A DNA stretch of 64,000 nt from Nitrospiraceae bacterium (GCA_035623075.1 DASPUC010000022.1:186001-250000), one strand, 5' to 3'; positions 16,661 through 24,909 are shown, counted from the first letter of the stretch. Translations and numbers: made by a program. Notes: generated by a model from the sequence alone, not told the origin.

Positions 16661-17050
16661 ATGCAGCGTCGTATTCTTGTTATCGACCATGACGATGATT
16701 TCCGTGTGGCTCTCTGTGATCGACTTCGTGCGATGGGATTTGACGCGACAGGGGAAGACAGTGGCATCTCAGCGCTGGCACGGCTGGCACGCGAAGCCCC
16801 GCATGTATCATTCGTCGGCGTGCTATTGGAATTGGATATGCCCGCGCTCGGCGGGATGGCCGTGTTACAGGAACTACGGGACCGCTACCCTTCCATACCG
16901 GTAATCGCCATGTCCCATTCGACTCTCATCGACCGCCTGCGGCAGGCTATCAGATTGGGAGCCAGGGAATATCTCGTTAAACCATTGGACACAGAATTGT
17001 TTCGATCGAAATGCTTCTTCGTCTTTGACATCAAGCAGGATGGCATATGA
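16661..17050 (+). CDS. receiver-like protein with Glu at the phosphorylation site
   Basis: A 129-residue CheY-like domain. ATG 16661 follows GGTGAGGAG. The acidic pocket (VIDHDDD), Ser switch (VIAMSHS) and Lys (EYLVKPLD) are in place. The segment that normally reads LLDLxMP is LLELDMP, so Glu replaces the phospho-acceptor Asp. Asp-to-Glu changes often mimic the phosphorylated state in receivers, so it may be locked active, or bind a partner without phosphorylation. The C-terminal part (CFFVFDIKQDGI) deviates from the usual last helix, so the domain may be slightly truncated. Confidence 0.8.
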   Translation: MQRRILVIDHDDDFRVALCDRLRAMGFDATGEDSGISALARLAREAPHVSFVGVLLELDMPALGGMAVLQELRDRYPSIPVIAMSHSTLIDRLRQAIRLGAREYLVKPLDTELFRSKCFFVFDIKQDGI

Positions 17051-17295
17051 TTCGACAACGCAAGATCGACCAGGAACTCCAGGTCAGTGTCCATCCAGTG
17101 ATGCGGCGGAAGCTGCCCCCTTCTGCACGCGGGTGTTCACCTCCCGAACATCCGTTCTGCACCACGCTGGGGGAAATCACTGGCCTGGTTTCTGATCGAG
17201 ACGTCGACGGTCTCGTTCCGACATTCAGATCAAAGAGGCAGCCCAATCGGAAACGATCGTCTCCTTCACTGTATGTCTGGCTTGTCAGGGGATAA
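17047..17295 (+). CDS. possible small hypothetical protein coupled to the receiver gene
   Basis: An 82-codon frame whose ATG overlaps the receiver stop (ATGA). It is basic, Pro- and Ser-rich, has two Cys and no recognisable fold. The 4-nt overlap supports translation; the amino-acid composition does not support a folded protein. Low confidence. Confidence 0.25.
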   Translation: MIRQRKIDQELQVSVHPVMRRKLPPSARGCSPPEHPFCTTLGEITGLVSDRDVDGLVPTFRSKRQPNRKRSSPSLYVWLVRG

Positions 17296-17329
17296 CACCG
17301 GGGGTCGATGAATGTCTGAAGGAGGCTCC

Positions 17330-17563
17330 ATGACATGTGACCGATGCGGCGGACTCAGCGTTGCCATGCACTTTATCGGCGATCATACGTGGGAGTACGA
17401 TGGGTGGCTCTGTATGAATTGTGGCAACGTGATCGACCCCCTCATCCTGACGAATAGAGACGTTCAAGCAAACGGAGCCTTAGGGTCGATGGCCTTAAAG
17501 GGGATGAGGCCTGCTCGCGGAGAGGTCGGACCAGGACGATCGGTGCGTTTGGCTCGGCCATGA
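17330..17563 (+). CDS. small double-CxxC zinc-ribbon protein (paralog of the one at 3778)
   Basis: A 77-residue protein. ATG 17330 is correct rather than the codon at 17312 because GGAGG lies between them. CDRCGG at residue 3 and CMNCGN at about residue 32 form the ribbon, and the tail is Arg/Gly-rich. It aligns with the protein at 3778 over the knuckles and over the segment after the second one (NVIDPLILTNR versus NLEDAVICANR). Its stop overlaps a 24-codon frame. Confidence 0.75.
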   Translation: MTCDRCGGLSVAMHFIGDHTWEYDGWLCMNCGNVIDPLILTNRDVQANGALGSMALKGMRPARGEVGPGRSVRLARP

Positions 17564-17634
17564 AACGACTAAAAAAACCCATTCCGGCTGTCGACGAACT
17601 CGACACCTTCATCGAACGAGACAATCCAGACTAA
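17560..17634 (+). CDS. 24-residue ORF coupled to the zinc-ribbon gene
   Basis: ATG 17560 overlaps the TGA of the zinc-ribbon gene (ATGA) and the frame runs to TAA. The peptide starts MKRLKKPIP and ends in an acidic stretch (ELDTFIERDNPD). The charge asymmetry and coupling hint at a real small protein, but 24 codons prove nothing. Confidence 0.3.
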   Translation: MKRLKKPIPAVDELDTFIERDNPD

Positions 17635-17815
17635 GGTTCACCTTACCTCGGCAGGGCGTTCTCTCAACTGCTCATGCGCAGCTTCCGATGAGATGCGCCA
17701 TTCAAGACCACTACGCGGGGAAACAGGAACCGACGCGGCGCGGAAAAGATGGCTCTGTGCCAGAAAACCGAGTAGGCCCGACATCCATTCCGGTAAAGGA
17801 AAGGACCAGATATCT

Positions 17816-18265
17816 ATGAATGATCGCCGCGATTTACGAACGCTCCGAGTCAGTCTGATCATCGCGTTGGCATGCCTTGCATCCTTTTCCGGCTGCGCGC
17901 ATACGTCGACGCCCAATCCTTCGGTCCGCACACATTTCGTCCAGATCCGCGAACAGGTCAGTCCCCAGGATTTATATGTCTACGTGGGCGAGGAAGTTCG
18001 CTGGCAGAATCTGCGGTCGGACCCTGTCAATGTCAGCCTTCTGAGCCATCATCGTCTGGATCTCGTATCATGCGAGAAGGGATTTACCCACTTCGGTACC
18101 ATGGATGATTCCGCGACGATTCCGCCCCGGGAATATGCGAGCCTGTGCTTTTCCTAGCCCGGAACCATCCAATACAACGTCTGGCTGGACCCCGACAATC
18201 CACGTGGGAGCATGACACCCACAGCCAGGGTTCAGGTCTCCGTCCCACCGACTGTCCGGAAGTAG
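17816..18265 (+). pseudogene. cupredoxin-like lipoprotein gene with in-frame TAG
   Basis: The frame starts at ATG 17816 and has a signal sequence ending in a lipobox-like FSGC near residue 24. A beta-sandwich domain follows (DLYVYVGEEVRWQN, typical of cupredoxin strands). A TAG at 18155-18157 stops it after 113 codons, directly after SLCFS. The same frame then stays open for 35 more codons to TAG 18263, reading PGTIQYNVWLD and TPTARVQVSV. That is the expected continuation of a cupredoxin fold (the CFxxPG turn, then the last strands). The gene is therefore most simply an amber-mutated full-length gene, possibly from CAG. Read-through, sequencing error or a functional short form are alternatives. 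Confidence 0.7.
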
Positions 18266-18389
18266 AACCGGCAAAGCGAGTCATGTGAAATCATCCGCGA
18301 ATGCTGTAATCCGAGCTACAATGGGCACGCGGCTGAATCACACGCCCCAAGACAAGACAGCTTCCGTTACCTGAAGGGAGGAAAACAAA

Positions 18390-18704
18390 ATGAACTGGTT
18401 CTATCTCGTCATCGCCGGAATGTTCGAGATCGTATGGGCGATCGGGTTGAAATATACGGAGGGATTTACGCGACTTGGGCCGAGCACCGGCACGATGATA
18501 GCCATGATCGCGAGTTTCTATTTTCTCGCACAGGCATTGAAGACCATTCCTGTGGGAACCGGTTATGCCGTGTGGACGGGCATCGGCGCAGCTGGCACAG
18601 CGATCTTGGGAATCGTGTTGTTCGCCGAGTCGACCGCACTACTCCGACTCGTCTCGTTGTTGCTGATCGTGACAGGCATCGTCGGACTGAAAGTAAGCAC
18701 CTAG
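18390..18704 (+). CDS. sugE: SMR-family exporter, Gdx/SugE type
   Basis: A 104-residue, four-helix inner-membrane antiporter with a good ribosome binding site (GGGAGG). It begins [20 protein letters not shown]; the Glu in helix 1 (FEIVWA) is the conserved proton/substrate-binding residue. The Gdx/SugE-like subtype, which exports guanidinium, is suggested by GLKYTEGF and the ending IVGLKVST, rather than EmrE-type sequence. SMR proteins work as dimers; only one subunit is encoded here, as in homodimeric Gdx. I do not see a convincing guanidine riboswitch upstream. Confidence 0.85.
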   Translation: MNWFYLVIAGMFEIVWAIGLKYTEGFTRLGPSTGTMIAMIASFYFLAQALKTIPVGTGYAVWTGIGAAGTAILGIVLFAESTALLRLVSLLLIVTGIVGLKVST

Positions 18705-18728
18705 CACGACAATGTGCCCCAGGCTCTT

Positions 18729-18923
18729 CTAGCTCGGCTTTTTGCCGGAAAACACGGTCGCGTCGCAGCTTAAATACTTGAGTTGCTTCATGGGAATAAT
18801 AAACACCTCCTTGGGTGTATCGACCTCGAGCACTTCCATGTCATCGCTAATCGTATGACGGACGGCATCTTTGACTATCAGTTCCTGGTTGTCGACAAAC
18901 ACCACTTTCACCCAATATTGCAC
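18729..18923 (-). CDS. small hypothetical protein
   Basis: A 64-residue protein from GTG 18923, with AAAGGAG about 8 nt upstream. It is a probable beta-rich fold (YWVKVVFVDNQELIV, then EVFIIPMKQLKYL). It follows proC... on the same strand 15 nt downstream of the proC stop region's opposite end: the proC stop lies at 18939, so it is likely co-transcribed after proC. No family is recognised. Confidence 0.6.
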   Translation of the reverse strand: MQYWVKVVFVDNQELIVKDAVRHTISDDMEVLEVDTPKEVFIIPMKQLKYLSCDATVFSGKKPS

Positions 18924-18938
18924 CTCGTGACTCCTTTC

Positions 18939-19757
18939 TTACGAAACCATGCCCAGTTCAGCCGAACGCCGGCTTGCCGCCTCCACCGCGGACATCAGCG
19001 TCGCACGGAAACGTCCCCGTTCCAACTCATGAAGACCCGCAACCGTCGTTCCCCCCGGGGACGCCACGCGATCCTTCAGAACCCCCGGGTGTTCGTGGGA
19101 CTCTATAACCAGCCGCGCCGCCCCAGCCACCGTTTGTGCGGCGAGCAGTTGTGCGGTTTCTCTTGGAAGCCCCATCTTGACACCGCCGTCCGCTAGGGCT
19201 TCGATCATGATGTAGACATAGGCGGGCCCGCTGCCGCTGAGTCCGGTGACGACATCCATCGACCGCTCAGCCACGACCACGACAGTCCCGATGACCTCGA
19301 ACATGGCTCGTGCGATCGCCACATGATTCTCCGATAAGTCGGTTCCATAAGTCAGGGCCGTCACACCTTCGCGGATACTCGACGGAGTATTAGGCATAGC
19401 ACGGACAATCCGTTGGGCCCCGTGCACTTGGCGGGCAATCCGTGCAATCGGATATCCCGCTGCAACGGACACGATCAAGACGTCGGAGCCGATACCTGGG
19501 GCAATTTCTCCCAACACCTCGTCGAGAATCTGCGGTTCCACGGCGAGCACGATGACTTGTGCACCGGAAACCGCCTCTCGATTTGATCCGGTTGTCTCCA
19601 CTCCGTACGTTTGTTGGAGCGATTCAAGACGGCGCGGAACGATATCCGAAGCAACAAGCTGAGCAGGGTGAACGAGCTTCGCGTGTAATAGGCCGGCGAT
19701 CATGGCTTCAGCCATATTCCCCGCCCCGACAAAGGCTATCCGGAGGCCCGCGAGCAT
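18939..19757 (-). CDS. proC: pyrroline-5-carboxylate reductase
   Basis: A 272-residue cytosolic enzyme catalysing the last step of proline synthesis, NAD(P)H-dependent reduction of pyrroline-5-carboxylate. The N-terminal Rossmann motif is IAFVGAGNMAEAM, the middle carries RAMPNTP, and the C-terminal signature is GLSGSGPAYV with DRVASPGGTT, all diagnostic. Its length is normal for the family. A small protein gene follows 15 nt downstream. Confidence 0.95.
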   Translation of the reverse strand: MLAGLRIAFVGAGNMAEAMIAGLLHAKLVHPAQLVASDIVPRRLESLQQTYGVETTGSNREAVSGAQVIVLAVEPQILDEVLGEIAPGIGSDVLIVSVAAGYPIARIARQVHGAQRIVRAMPNTPSSIREGVTALTYGTDLSENHVAIARAMFEVIGTVVVVAERSMDVVTGLSGSGPAYVYIMIEALADGGVKMGLPRETAQLLAAQTVAGAARLVIESHEHPGVLKDRVASPGGTTVAGLHELERGRFRATLMSAVEAASRRSAELGMVS

Positions 19758-19888
19758 GGGCGCGATTATACTGTCGGCCTCTCCTCTCCTTCAACTTGCA
19801 ACTTGCCGTAGTCGCAGTCTCTTCTGTACAGTGGTAGCGAGGATTATTGTGCTCGTGGAATTATTCTATTCGGCGCGTGGAGGCACTC

Positions 19889-20962
19889 ATGAAGCAGGTA
19901 ATCGTGTGGAGTGTTGTGCTCGTCATACTGCTGGCTGCGACCAGTTGGGCCCGCCGAGAATCCTTCACCCCAGAACAGAAAGCCGAGCTCGAGAAAGTCG
20001 ATCGGGTGCTGGTGGAGGTGATTGCGCTCTCAGACAAGGGATCGATCGATCCCGGTGCGCTCAGTGATGTTGTCATCAAACGGATGAAGGAGCTGAGTTA
20101 CACGGTGGCGACCGATCCGTCCCAAGCGCACGACGTCGTCTTCAAGGTGAAATGCGAACAGCGGAAAACCTGGGAAGGCACCACGAACATGGGGAGTGAT
20201 GCGGATCAGCCGGATTCTCCGGCGCGCGTGTGGAAAGGGCCAGCCTGTCAACTGTCTTATTTGTTAGATGGAAAGAAGATGGGTTGGCGCAAGGAGGTGA
20301 GAACGGAGTTCGTCGACGCGCAGCAAGCAGCCGACGCGGCGAAGGCCGGCGATCCGACCGCCTATGCCATGAGCAAACTAAAGGAACGGCTGGAGGACTA
20401 TGATTTTCCGGCGTTGCTCACTGCCGAATGGGGGCAGGAAGACCGGCTCTTCAAGTTGTACGACGACCCTGCGACACCGCCGGCACGTAAGGTCAAACTG
20501 ATCGGATTGTTCGGACATCTCTTTTCGACCAAAGCAGTGCCACGGCTTTTGGCCGGACTCAATGGGGATGACGTGGAGATCGCGAAAGCCTCCGCTCTGG
20601 CGTTGGGCAACATCGGCCAGAAGGACACCATCCCTACGTTAGTCCAAACCATGAAGAACGGCCGACCCGAACTGCGTCCGTCGGCAGCCAAAGCGTTGGG
20701 AGTACTCGGCGCGTTGCACGGAGACTTCACGATCGTAGATCCTTTGCTGGAGACGCTGAAAACAGATGACGTCGTGCTGAAGACCGAAGTCGTATGGGCA
20801 TTGGGAAAACTCCCGGACCGCCGGGCTCATGAACCGTTGTTGGCCCTGCAGAAATCGCTCTACCAGGTCCGAGAGAATGACGCTGATCCCAAGCTTGTGA
20901 AGCTGAAGGAAGCCGTCAACTGGAGTATCAAACAGATCGACACGTGGGAGTACCTCCAGTAA
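19889..20962 (+). CDS. exported HEAT-repeat protein
   Basis: A 357-residue protein. ATG 19889 is preceded by GTGGAGG and starts a signal peptide (VIVWSVVLVILLAATSWA). The N-terminal third is a DUF4410-like domain (RVLVEVIALSDKG, with two Cys). The C-terminal 150 residues are HEAT/PBS-lyase-like repeats: VPRLLAGLNGDDVEIAKASALALGNIG, followed by at least two more with the same spacing (LRPSAAKALGVLG, KTEVVWALGKL). It is likely a periplasmic scaffold. The next gene begins 14 nt downstream. Confidence 0.75.
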   Translation: MKQVIVWSVVLVILLAATSWARRESFTPEQKAELEKVDRVLVEVIALSDKGSIDPGALSDVVIKRMKELSYTVATDPSQAHDVVFKVKCEQRKTWEGTTNMGSDADQPDSPARVWKGPACQLSYLLDGKKMGWRKEVRTEFVDAQQAADAAKAGDPTAYAMSKLKERLEDYDFPALLTAEWGQEDRLFKLYDDPATPPARKVKLIGLFGHLFSTKAVPRLLAGLNGDDVEIAKASALALGNIGQKDTIPTLVQTMKNGRPELRPSAAKALGVLGALHGDFTIVDPLLETLKTDDVVLKTEVVWALGKLPDRRAHEPLLALQKSLYQVRENDADPKLVKLKEAVNWSIKQIDTWEYLQ

Positions 20963-20976
20963 GCGGGTCGTTCCCC

Positions 20977-21510
20977 ATGGCGATTCGTCGGCGTGTCGCA
21001 ACAACGCACGGCAGGGCCATTGTCATCTTGGCCGGACTCTTGTTCTGGCATACGGAGACAGTCGGCTGGAGTCAGGTTGTCGGTGACGAAGCTGAAATGG
21101 ATCGGCTTAAGGCCAAGGCAGAGGATTTGATGGCGAACAACGACCCGGAAGGCGCCGCCATGAGCATGGGTCGTGCCGCACTGATGGCCAAACAATTAGC
21201 GACGAAGCACAAAGACGTAGCGTCTACGGCTCGCGTCTTTCAAGGGGCTGAAAAGCTTTTCCGCTCACAAGAACATGCGTACCGGGCAATGGCATTGTTC
21301 CGACGGGCCGGTGGTCAGTTGCCGGCCTCCTCGGGAGTCTGCGGCAGTCTGGCTCTCGCCAATAGCAGCGTGCTGCAAGCGACCTCTCTCTTGGAAAAGG
21401 ATACAACGTTGACAGGGCCTCCGGCCGAACGAGCCACACACCTACGCGCCACCGCTGATGACTGGAGCACCGTGATTGCTTCGATGATATCCGAATACCA
21501 GTGCCCGTAA
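20977..21510 (+). CDS. exported helical protein of unknown function
   Basis: A 177-residue protein. ATG 20977 starts a signal peptide (IVILAGLLFWHTETVGW). The mature part is alpha-helical with Ala/Lys-rich amphipathic helices resembling TPR-like packing (DRLKAKAEDLMANNDPEGAA), and it contains two Cys that could form a disulfide (GVCGS and the C-terminal YQCP). It is probably co-transcribed with the HEAT protein. Unknown function. Confidence 0.6.
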   Translation: MAIRRRVATTHGRAIVILAGLLFWHTETVGWSQVVGDEAEMDRLKAKAEDLMANNDPEGAAMSMGRAALMAKQLATKHKDVASTARVFQGAEKLFRSQEHAYRAMALFRRAGGQLPASSGVCGSLALANSSVLQATSLLEKDTTLTGPPAERATHLRATADDWSTVIASMISEYQCP

Positions 21511-21571
21511 AGGTGTCAGTCACGACGTTCAGTCGTCAGCTCGGTACTCTCAATTCCCACGCTGAGCCCGT

Positions 21572-22015
21572 TCAATCCTCTTCCGGATTGATGATATGCA
21601 GCCCGGCCGATCGACTCGCCGTTAACAGCTGAGAGTCCGAGCTCACCACGGTCAATCGTAAGGGCTTCAATTCCAAGGCCAGTGCTAAATGCAGTACCTG
21701 TGGAGATCGCAGAAAGGGATACTCCAGTGCGAGCTCTTTGGTTGCCAGGTAGGTTTGCATTGTCGGCGTCAGGAATTGGTACAGGCCCTGCTGCGATTCG
21801 ATTTCGAATTTATAGATAACGGAATAACAATCGTCACGTGTGATTTCCCCGGACTGGGCTCGATTCGAAAGCACCGAATAAAAATCCGTGACGGTCCAGG
21901 TCGGAAGGATAGCGATTTTCCCCCGCTTGACCATGAGTTTATTGACGATGCGCGTCCCGCGTTCCATGCTGTACCGCTTTACTAAGGCTGTCGAGTCGAA
22001 ATAGTAGTACGGCAT
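21572..22015 (-). CDS. PIN-domain ribonuclease-like protein
   Basis: A 147-residue protein with the PIN fold. The first acidic residue is in YFDSTALVKRY at residue 7, another in TVTDFYSV near 43, and the C-terminal acidic pocket in VVSSDSQLL near 125. PIN proteins are metal-dependent RNases, often VapC-type toxins. It lies 4 nt downstream of a small Arg-rich gene. That spacing fits a toxin-antitoxin pair, but the partner does not resemble known VapB antitoxins. It could equally be an RNA-processing enzyme. Confidence 0.75.
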   Translation of the reverse strand: MPYYYFDSTALVKRYSMERGTRIVNKLMVKRGKIAILPTWTVTDFYSVLSNRAQSGEITRDDCYSVIYKFEIESQQGLYQFLTPTMQTYLATKELALEYPFLRSPQVLHLALALELKPLRLTVVSSDSQLLTASRSAGLHIINPEED

Positions 22016-22019
22016 GCGC

Positions 22020-22280
22020 TCACACCCTCCCCTTTAGAATCACCGCCGCCATCGATCCCGGCATTTTCGAGAGGCGATCTTGGAGTTCATCCAGCGGTGA
22101 TTCTTCATAGCCTTCTTTGCGCAACTTTTCTGCGAGATTACCCTTATTGAACGATGCCGTATCCTCCCGCAGGCGTTCGCCCAACCGGCGTTTTGCCAGC
22201 CGACTTGGCACCCGCTGTTGCATCACCGTCAACCCCCGTCCGCGACTGCGCGGAGCGCGACCTGCTCGTCCAGTTCCCAT
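22020..22280 (-). CDS. small Arg/Gly-rich protein upstream of the PIN gene
   Basis: An 86-residue protein. ATG 22280 has GAGGGAGGG upstream. The first 18 residues are extremely basic (GRAGRAPRSRGRG), typical of RNA-binding tails. The rest is helical and charged (SRLAKRRLGERLRED, AEKLRKEGYEESPLDEL). It sits 4 nt before the PIN-domain gene and 26 nt after a lipoprotein gene. It is a candidate cognate partner or RNA-binding subunit for the PIN protein. No family is recognised. Confidence 0.55.
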   Translation of the reverse strand: MGTGRAGRAPRSRGRGLTVMQQRVPSRLAKRRLGERLREDTASFNKGNLAEKLRKEGYEESPLDELQDRLSKMPGSMAAVILKGRV

Positions 22281-22306
22281 CAAAAGAGCCCTCCCTCTCT
22301 TGTAGT

Positions 22307-23470
22307 TTAATGTGTTGCTGCGGCCGGTTTGGATAGCTGTCCCTCTCGAGGACATCCTGCAGGCGGATTTGCCTGAGCCGGCAGTTCTGTCTCTCCGTAC
22401 ACATGTGCCGCGATCGCCTTCGCCACATCCGTCGACATGTCTTGCTGCATCACGCGAATCACTCTTGCTGTCGCTTCCCGTTCTGTGAGATGACCTTCCT
22501 TCCCCCCTTTCGAGAGGGCTCCGACCACCCGCTGATCCGCCAAATCGATGACTTCGAAATCACTGCACCACCGCACGTACTTGAATTGAGGATCCCGCAC
22601 ATCGATCGGCCACACACGGACAAGACCCCGAATCAGCAATTCAGGCGACGGTTCCGATGAAGTGGCGCTGATCGAATTGGCGGCGTCGAACGGACGGCTC
22701 GTCACACGAAGGCCTTCTCGAATCAACCCTTCGGTGAGGGCTTGCTGCACCGGCTCGACCTGATCTCCGGTGACGGATAAAGCCAGTACCAGATTCGTCG
22801 CGAGAAATTGTTCCAGCTCGCTCGTGAGCTCATTGACTCGATAGGACGCCGCCGTTCCCTGCCCGCTCGGGCGAATGACTCGGAGATCTGCATTATAGGT
22901 TTCTCGCAGGACGAGATTCTTGGCAGCCCGGCGTAGCCCCTTGACTTTGACGAGCTTGTCCGCCGTCTGGTGCGCATGATCGACTTCTTCCTGAATGGTA
23001 CGATCCAAGTCTCTGATTCGCTCCATGATGGCTGCTTCGGACTGCGCGCGTTGCATACCGGCCAAGGCATAGTGCAACCGCTTCTGATTGTCCACCCATC
23101 GGTCTAAGATTTGAACATTCTCCAACACCTTATCGGTCGACACACGAGTCAAATTATCAAGTGCCACCCGGCGTTGCTCGCTACTCTGCCCTCGCTGCTC
23201 GATCACCATATACGATTCCCAGTCCTTCGCCTGCGCACTGACTTCTGCCTTGAATATACGCGAGACTGCGGCGTAGGCCTGATCCTCCGCCGCCGCTCGA
23301 TTGTCGGACTGACCGACACCGAGGAGATACTGCTCCGCCGGATAGGCTCGGCTGACACCATCGATCCAGTCGGGCTTGCCTTGCCCTCCAAACCACGAAC
23401 AACCAGCGGAGATCAGTACTACAAATCCCATACTGATACGCCAAGGTGCCCGCAACCATTCCTTTATCAT
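22307..23470 (-). CDS. LPP20-family lipoprotein (large)
   Basis: A 387-residue protein with a signal sequence ending in lipobox LISAGC near residue 24. The mature start WIDGVSRAYPAEQYLLGVGQSDNRAAAEDQA fits the LPP20 family (PxW, YxxGVG, then the A-A-E-A helix). A long helical section follows, then a C-terminal beta domain (LLIRGLVRVWPIDVR) resembling flagellar-assembly/LPP20 repeats. It overlaps the COG3014 gene by 4 nt (ATGA). It is predicted to be an outer-membrane lipoprotein working with its operon partners. Confidence 0.75.
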   Translation of the reverse strand: MIKEWLRAPWRISMGFVVLISAGCSWFGGQGKPDWIDGVSRAYPAEQYLLGVGQSDNRAAAEDQAYAAVSRIFKAEVSAQAKDWESYMVIEQRGQSSEQRRVALDNLTRVSTDKVLENVQILDRWVDNQKRLHYALAGMQRAQSEAAIMERIRDLDRTIQEEVDHAHQTADKLVKVKGLRRAAKNLVLRETYNADLRVIRPSGQGTAASYRVNELTSELEQFLATNLVLALSVTGDQVEPVQQALTEGLIREGLRVTSRPFDAANSISATSSEPSPELLIRGLVRVWPIDVRDPQFKYVRWCSDFEVIDLADQRVVGALSKGGKEGHLTEREATARVIRVMQQDMSTDVAKAIAAHVYGETELPAQANPPAGCPREGQLSKPAAATH

Positions 23471-24909
23471 GGCATCACCCGTTGGATGAGAAAAATTGTT
23501 TCCCCCGGGCCGAGTGTAAATGTTCGTGTCGTCTCCACTCCTCCGAGACCTTTGTGCTGGCTAGCCCCACCAATGTGCGCCTGGTATCGGCCAGGCTGTA
23601 TCCACAGCCGGGCGAGATGGATCTCGTCAGGTAAGGTCTGCCAACTCCGCTTGTCGGCCTCTTCGGAGTAGACCGCCAGGCCATGAGCTAACAACCCCAC
23701 GAGCAATCCAACCCATGGACCTGCATCCCTTCCGGCCGCGTGCTGAGCTCCCCGTGTCGCCCCTTCGGCCAACCCGTATTTGACCGCCGCCCTCGCCAGA
23801 GCCTTGGCAGTGATGCCCGGCAAGCGCTCGGACAGCGTCTTTTCGGCGATCGCTGTTACACTGTGAACCACTTCCGTTCGCGCGCTCAGTTGGGCTCCGC
23901 TGTCGGAATAGAGCATCACAAAATCACTCTTGATTTGCGTTGGCTGAGGGACAAGCCTTGGTAAAGCCACTCGGACCACTCGCCCATTAAGTCCATACAG
24001 GACGCTGTCTGCAACCCGGTTGTTCTGGCGAGAGGATTGTGAAAGCCCGCGGTTGAGCAAGACCAATTGCAGCGCGTCGAGACTGATCGGCAGGTCAAGA
24101 AACTGATCCTCCTTGCGTGGCGCCCGGCCATTATAGCTGATCACGACGACTTGAGCGAGTCGTTGGGCCGCTTCACTGGACTCCCAGGTAGTCCCAGGAA
24201 ACAACCGTTGATACTCCATGAGTTCTTGGCTCAAATGCATCGCGTCGGTGGCACGGAGTAAGTCCGTGCGTAATTGCGCTGGGACTGAGACGTATGACCA
24301 GCCATGAGTGGCTTCGAACGTTTCATAGGCCGTGCGATAGGCAATGAACGCATTATTCAGATCTCCCGTGCTTTCGTACAGAATCCCGGTAAGATAGCGG
24401 GCGAATGCATCATTTCTATAGGCGTTCTTGTTACTGGTACTATCCGATAACACGTTGAGCCGGTGATCGATACGGCGGGCTTCAACCAGCGCATCTTGCC
24501 ACTGTCCAAGCTCGGCATAGTTGATCGCCTTGATGACGTTGATCAAGACCTGTTCGTAGGGATCACCTTCGTACGGCAGCTCATTGTCGTTCGTGAGGAA
24601 CGCAGCCGTTTCCGTCCTGATCCTCCGCGTGTACAGGCGGTCAACTTCATCTTCCGCCTGTTCGAGCATTGAATTGCTCTTCTGGTAGTCACCGGCTAAC
24701 TGGAGCGTCATCCCGCGATCCATGCCGTAGAGCGCACGGCTCTTCGACCCGTAATCCTTTTCAGCCCCTTCCACGATTTCATCGGCGCGCTTGGGGTCGT
24801 TCGCACGGAGGCTTTCTTCAATTAACACATACCGGTTGACCGATGGACCACAGCCGGTAAGGACTCCGAGCAAAAGATGGGGGAGACAGACGTGGGTGAA
24901 AAACAACAC
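23467..24909 (-). CDS. COG3014-like lipoprotein
   Basis: About 480 residues. The start is uncertain: GTG 24909 gives a tidy signal peptide (LPHLLLGVLTGC lipobox), while TTG 24960 would add 17 residues. The body has TPR-like helices (ALVEARRIDHRLNVL), then a domain with AQRLAQVVVISYNGRAPRK and a hydrophobic Gly-rich segment (GPWVGLLVGLLAHGLAVYSEEADKRSWQTLP), matching the uncharacterised COG3014 family. COG3014, LpoB and LPP20 genes often cluster, as here. A GC-rich hairpin covers the proposed start. Confidence 0.75.
   Translation of the reverse strand: MLFFTHVCLPHLLLGVLTGCGPSVNRYVLIEESLRANDPKRADEIVEGAEKDYGSKSRALYGMDRGMTLQLAGDYQKSNSMLEQAEDEVDRLYTRRIRTETAAFLTNDNELPYEGDPYEQVLINVIKAINYAELGQWQDALVEARRIDHRLNVLSDSTSNKNAYRNDAFARYLTGILYESTGDLNNAFIAYRTAYETFEATHGWSYVSVPAQLRTDLLRATDAMHLSQELMEYQRLFPGTTWESSEAAQRLAQVVVISYNGRAPRKEDQFLDLPISLDALQLVLLNRGLSQSSRQNNRVADSVLYGLNGRVVRVALPRLVPQPTQIKSDFVMLYSDSGAQLSARTEVVHSVTAIAEKTLSERLPGITAKALARAAVKYGLAEGATRGAQHAAGRDAGPWVGLLVGLLAHGLAVYSEEADKRSWQTLPDEIHLARLWIQPGRYQAHIGGASQHKGLGGVETTRTFTLGPGETIFLIQRVMP

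Noticed and set aside
18300-18389. Guanidine riboswitch before the SMR exporter gene
   Set aside because: A short resemblance (CAAGACAAGACAGC) to the guanidine-III core is seen, but the other conserved part (ACGAGGUGCGC) is missing. ACGR loops of guanidine-II are also absent.
22200-22230. Sigma-54-like TGGCAC...TTGCA
   Set aside because: The spacing between the elements is 6 instead of 5, and it lies inside a minus-strand gene with no plus-strand gene to drive.
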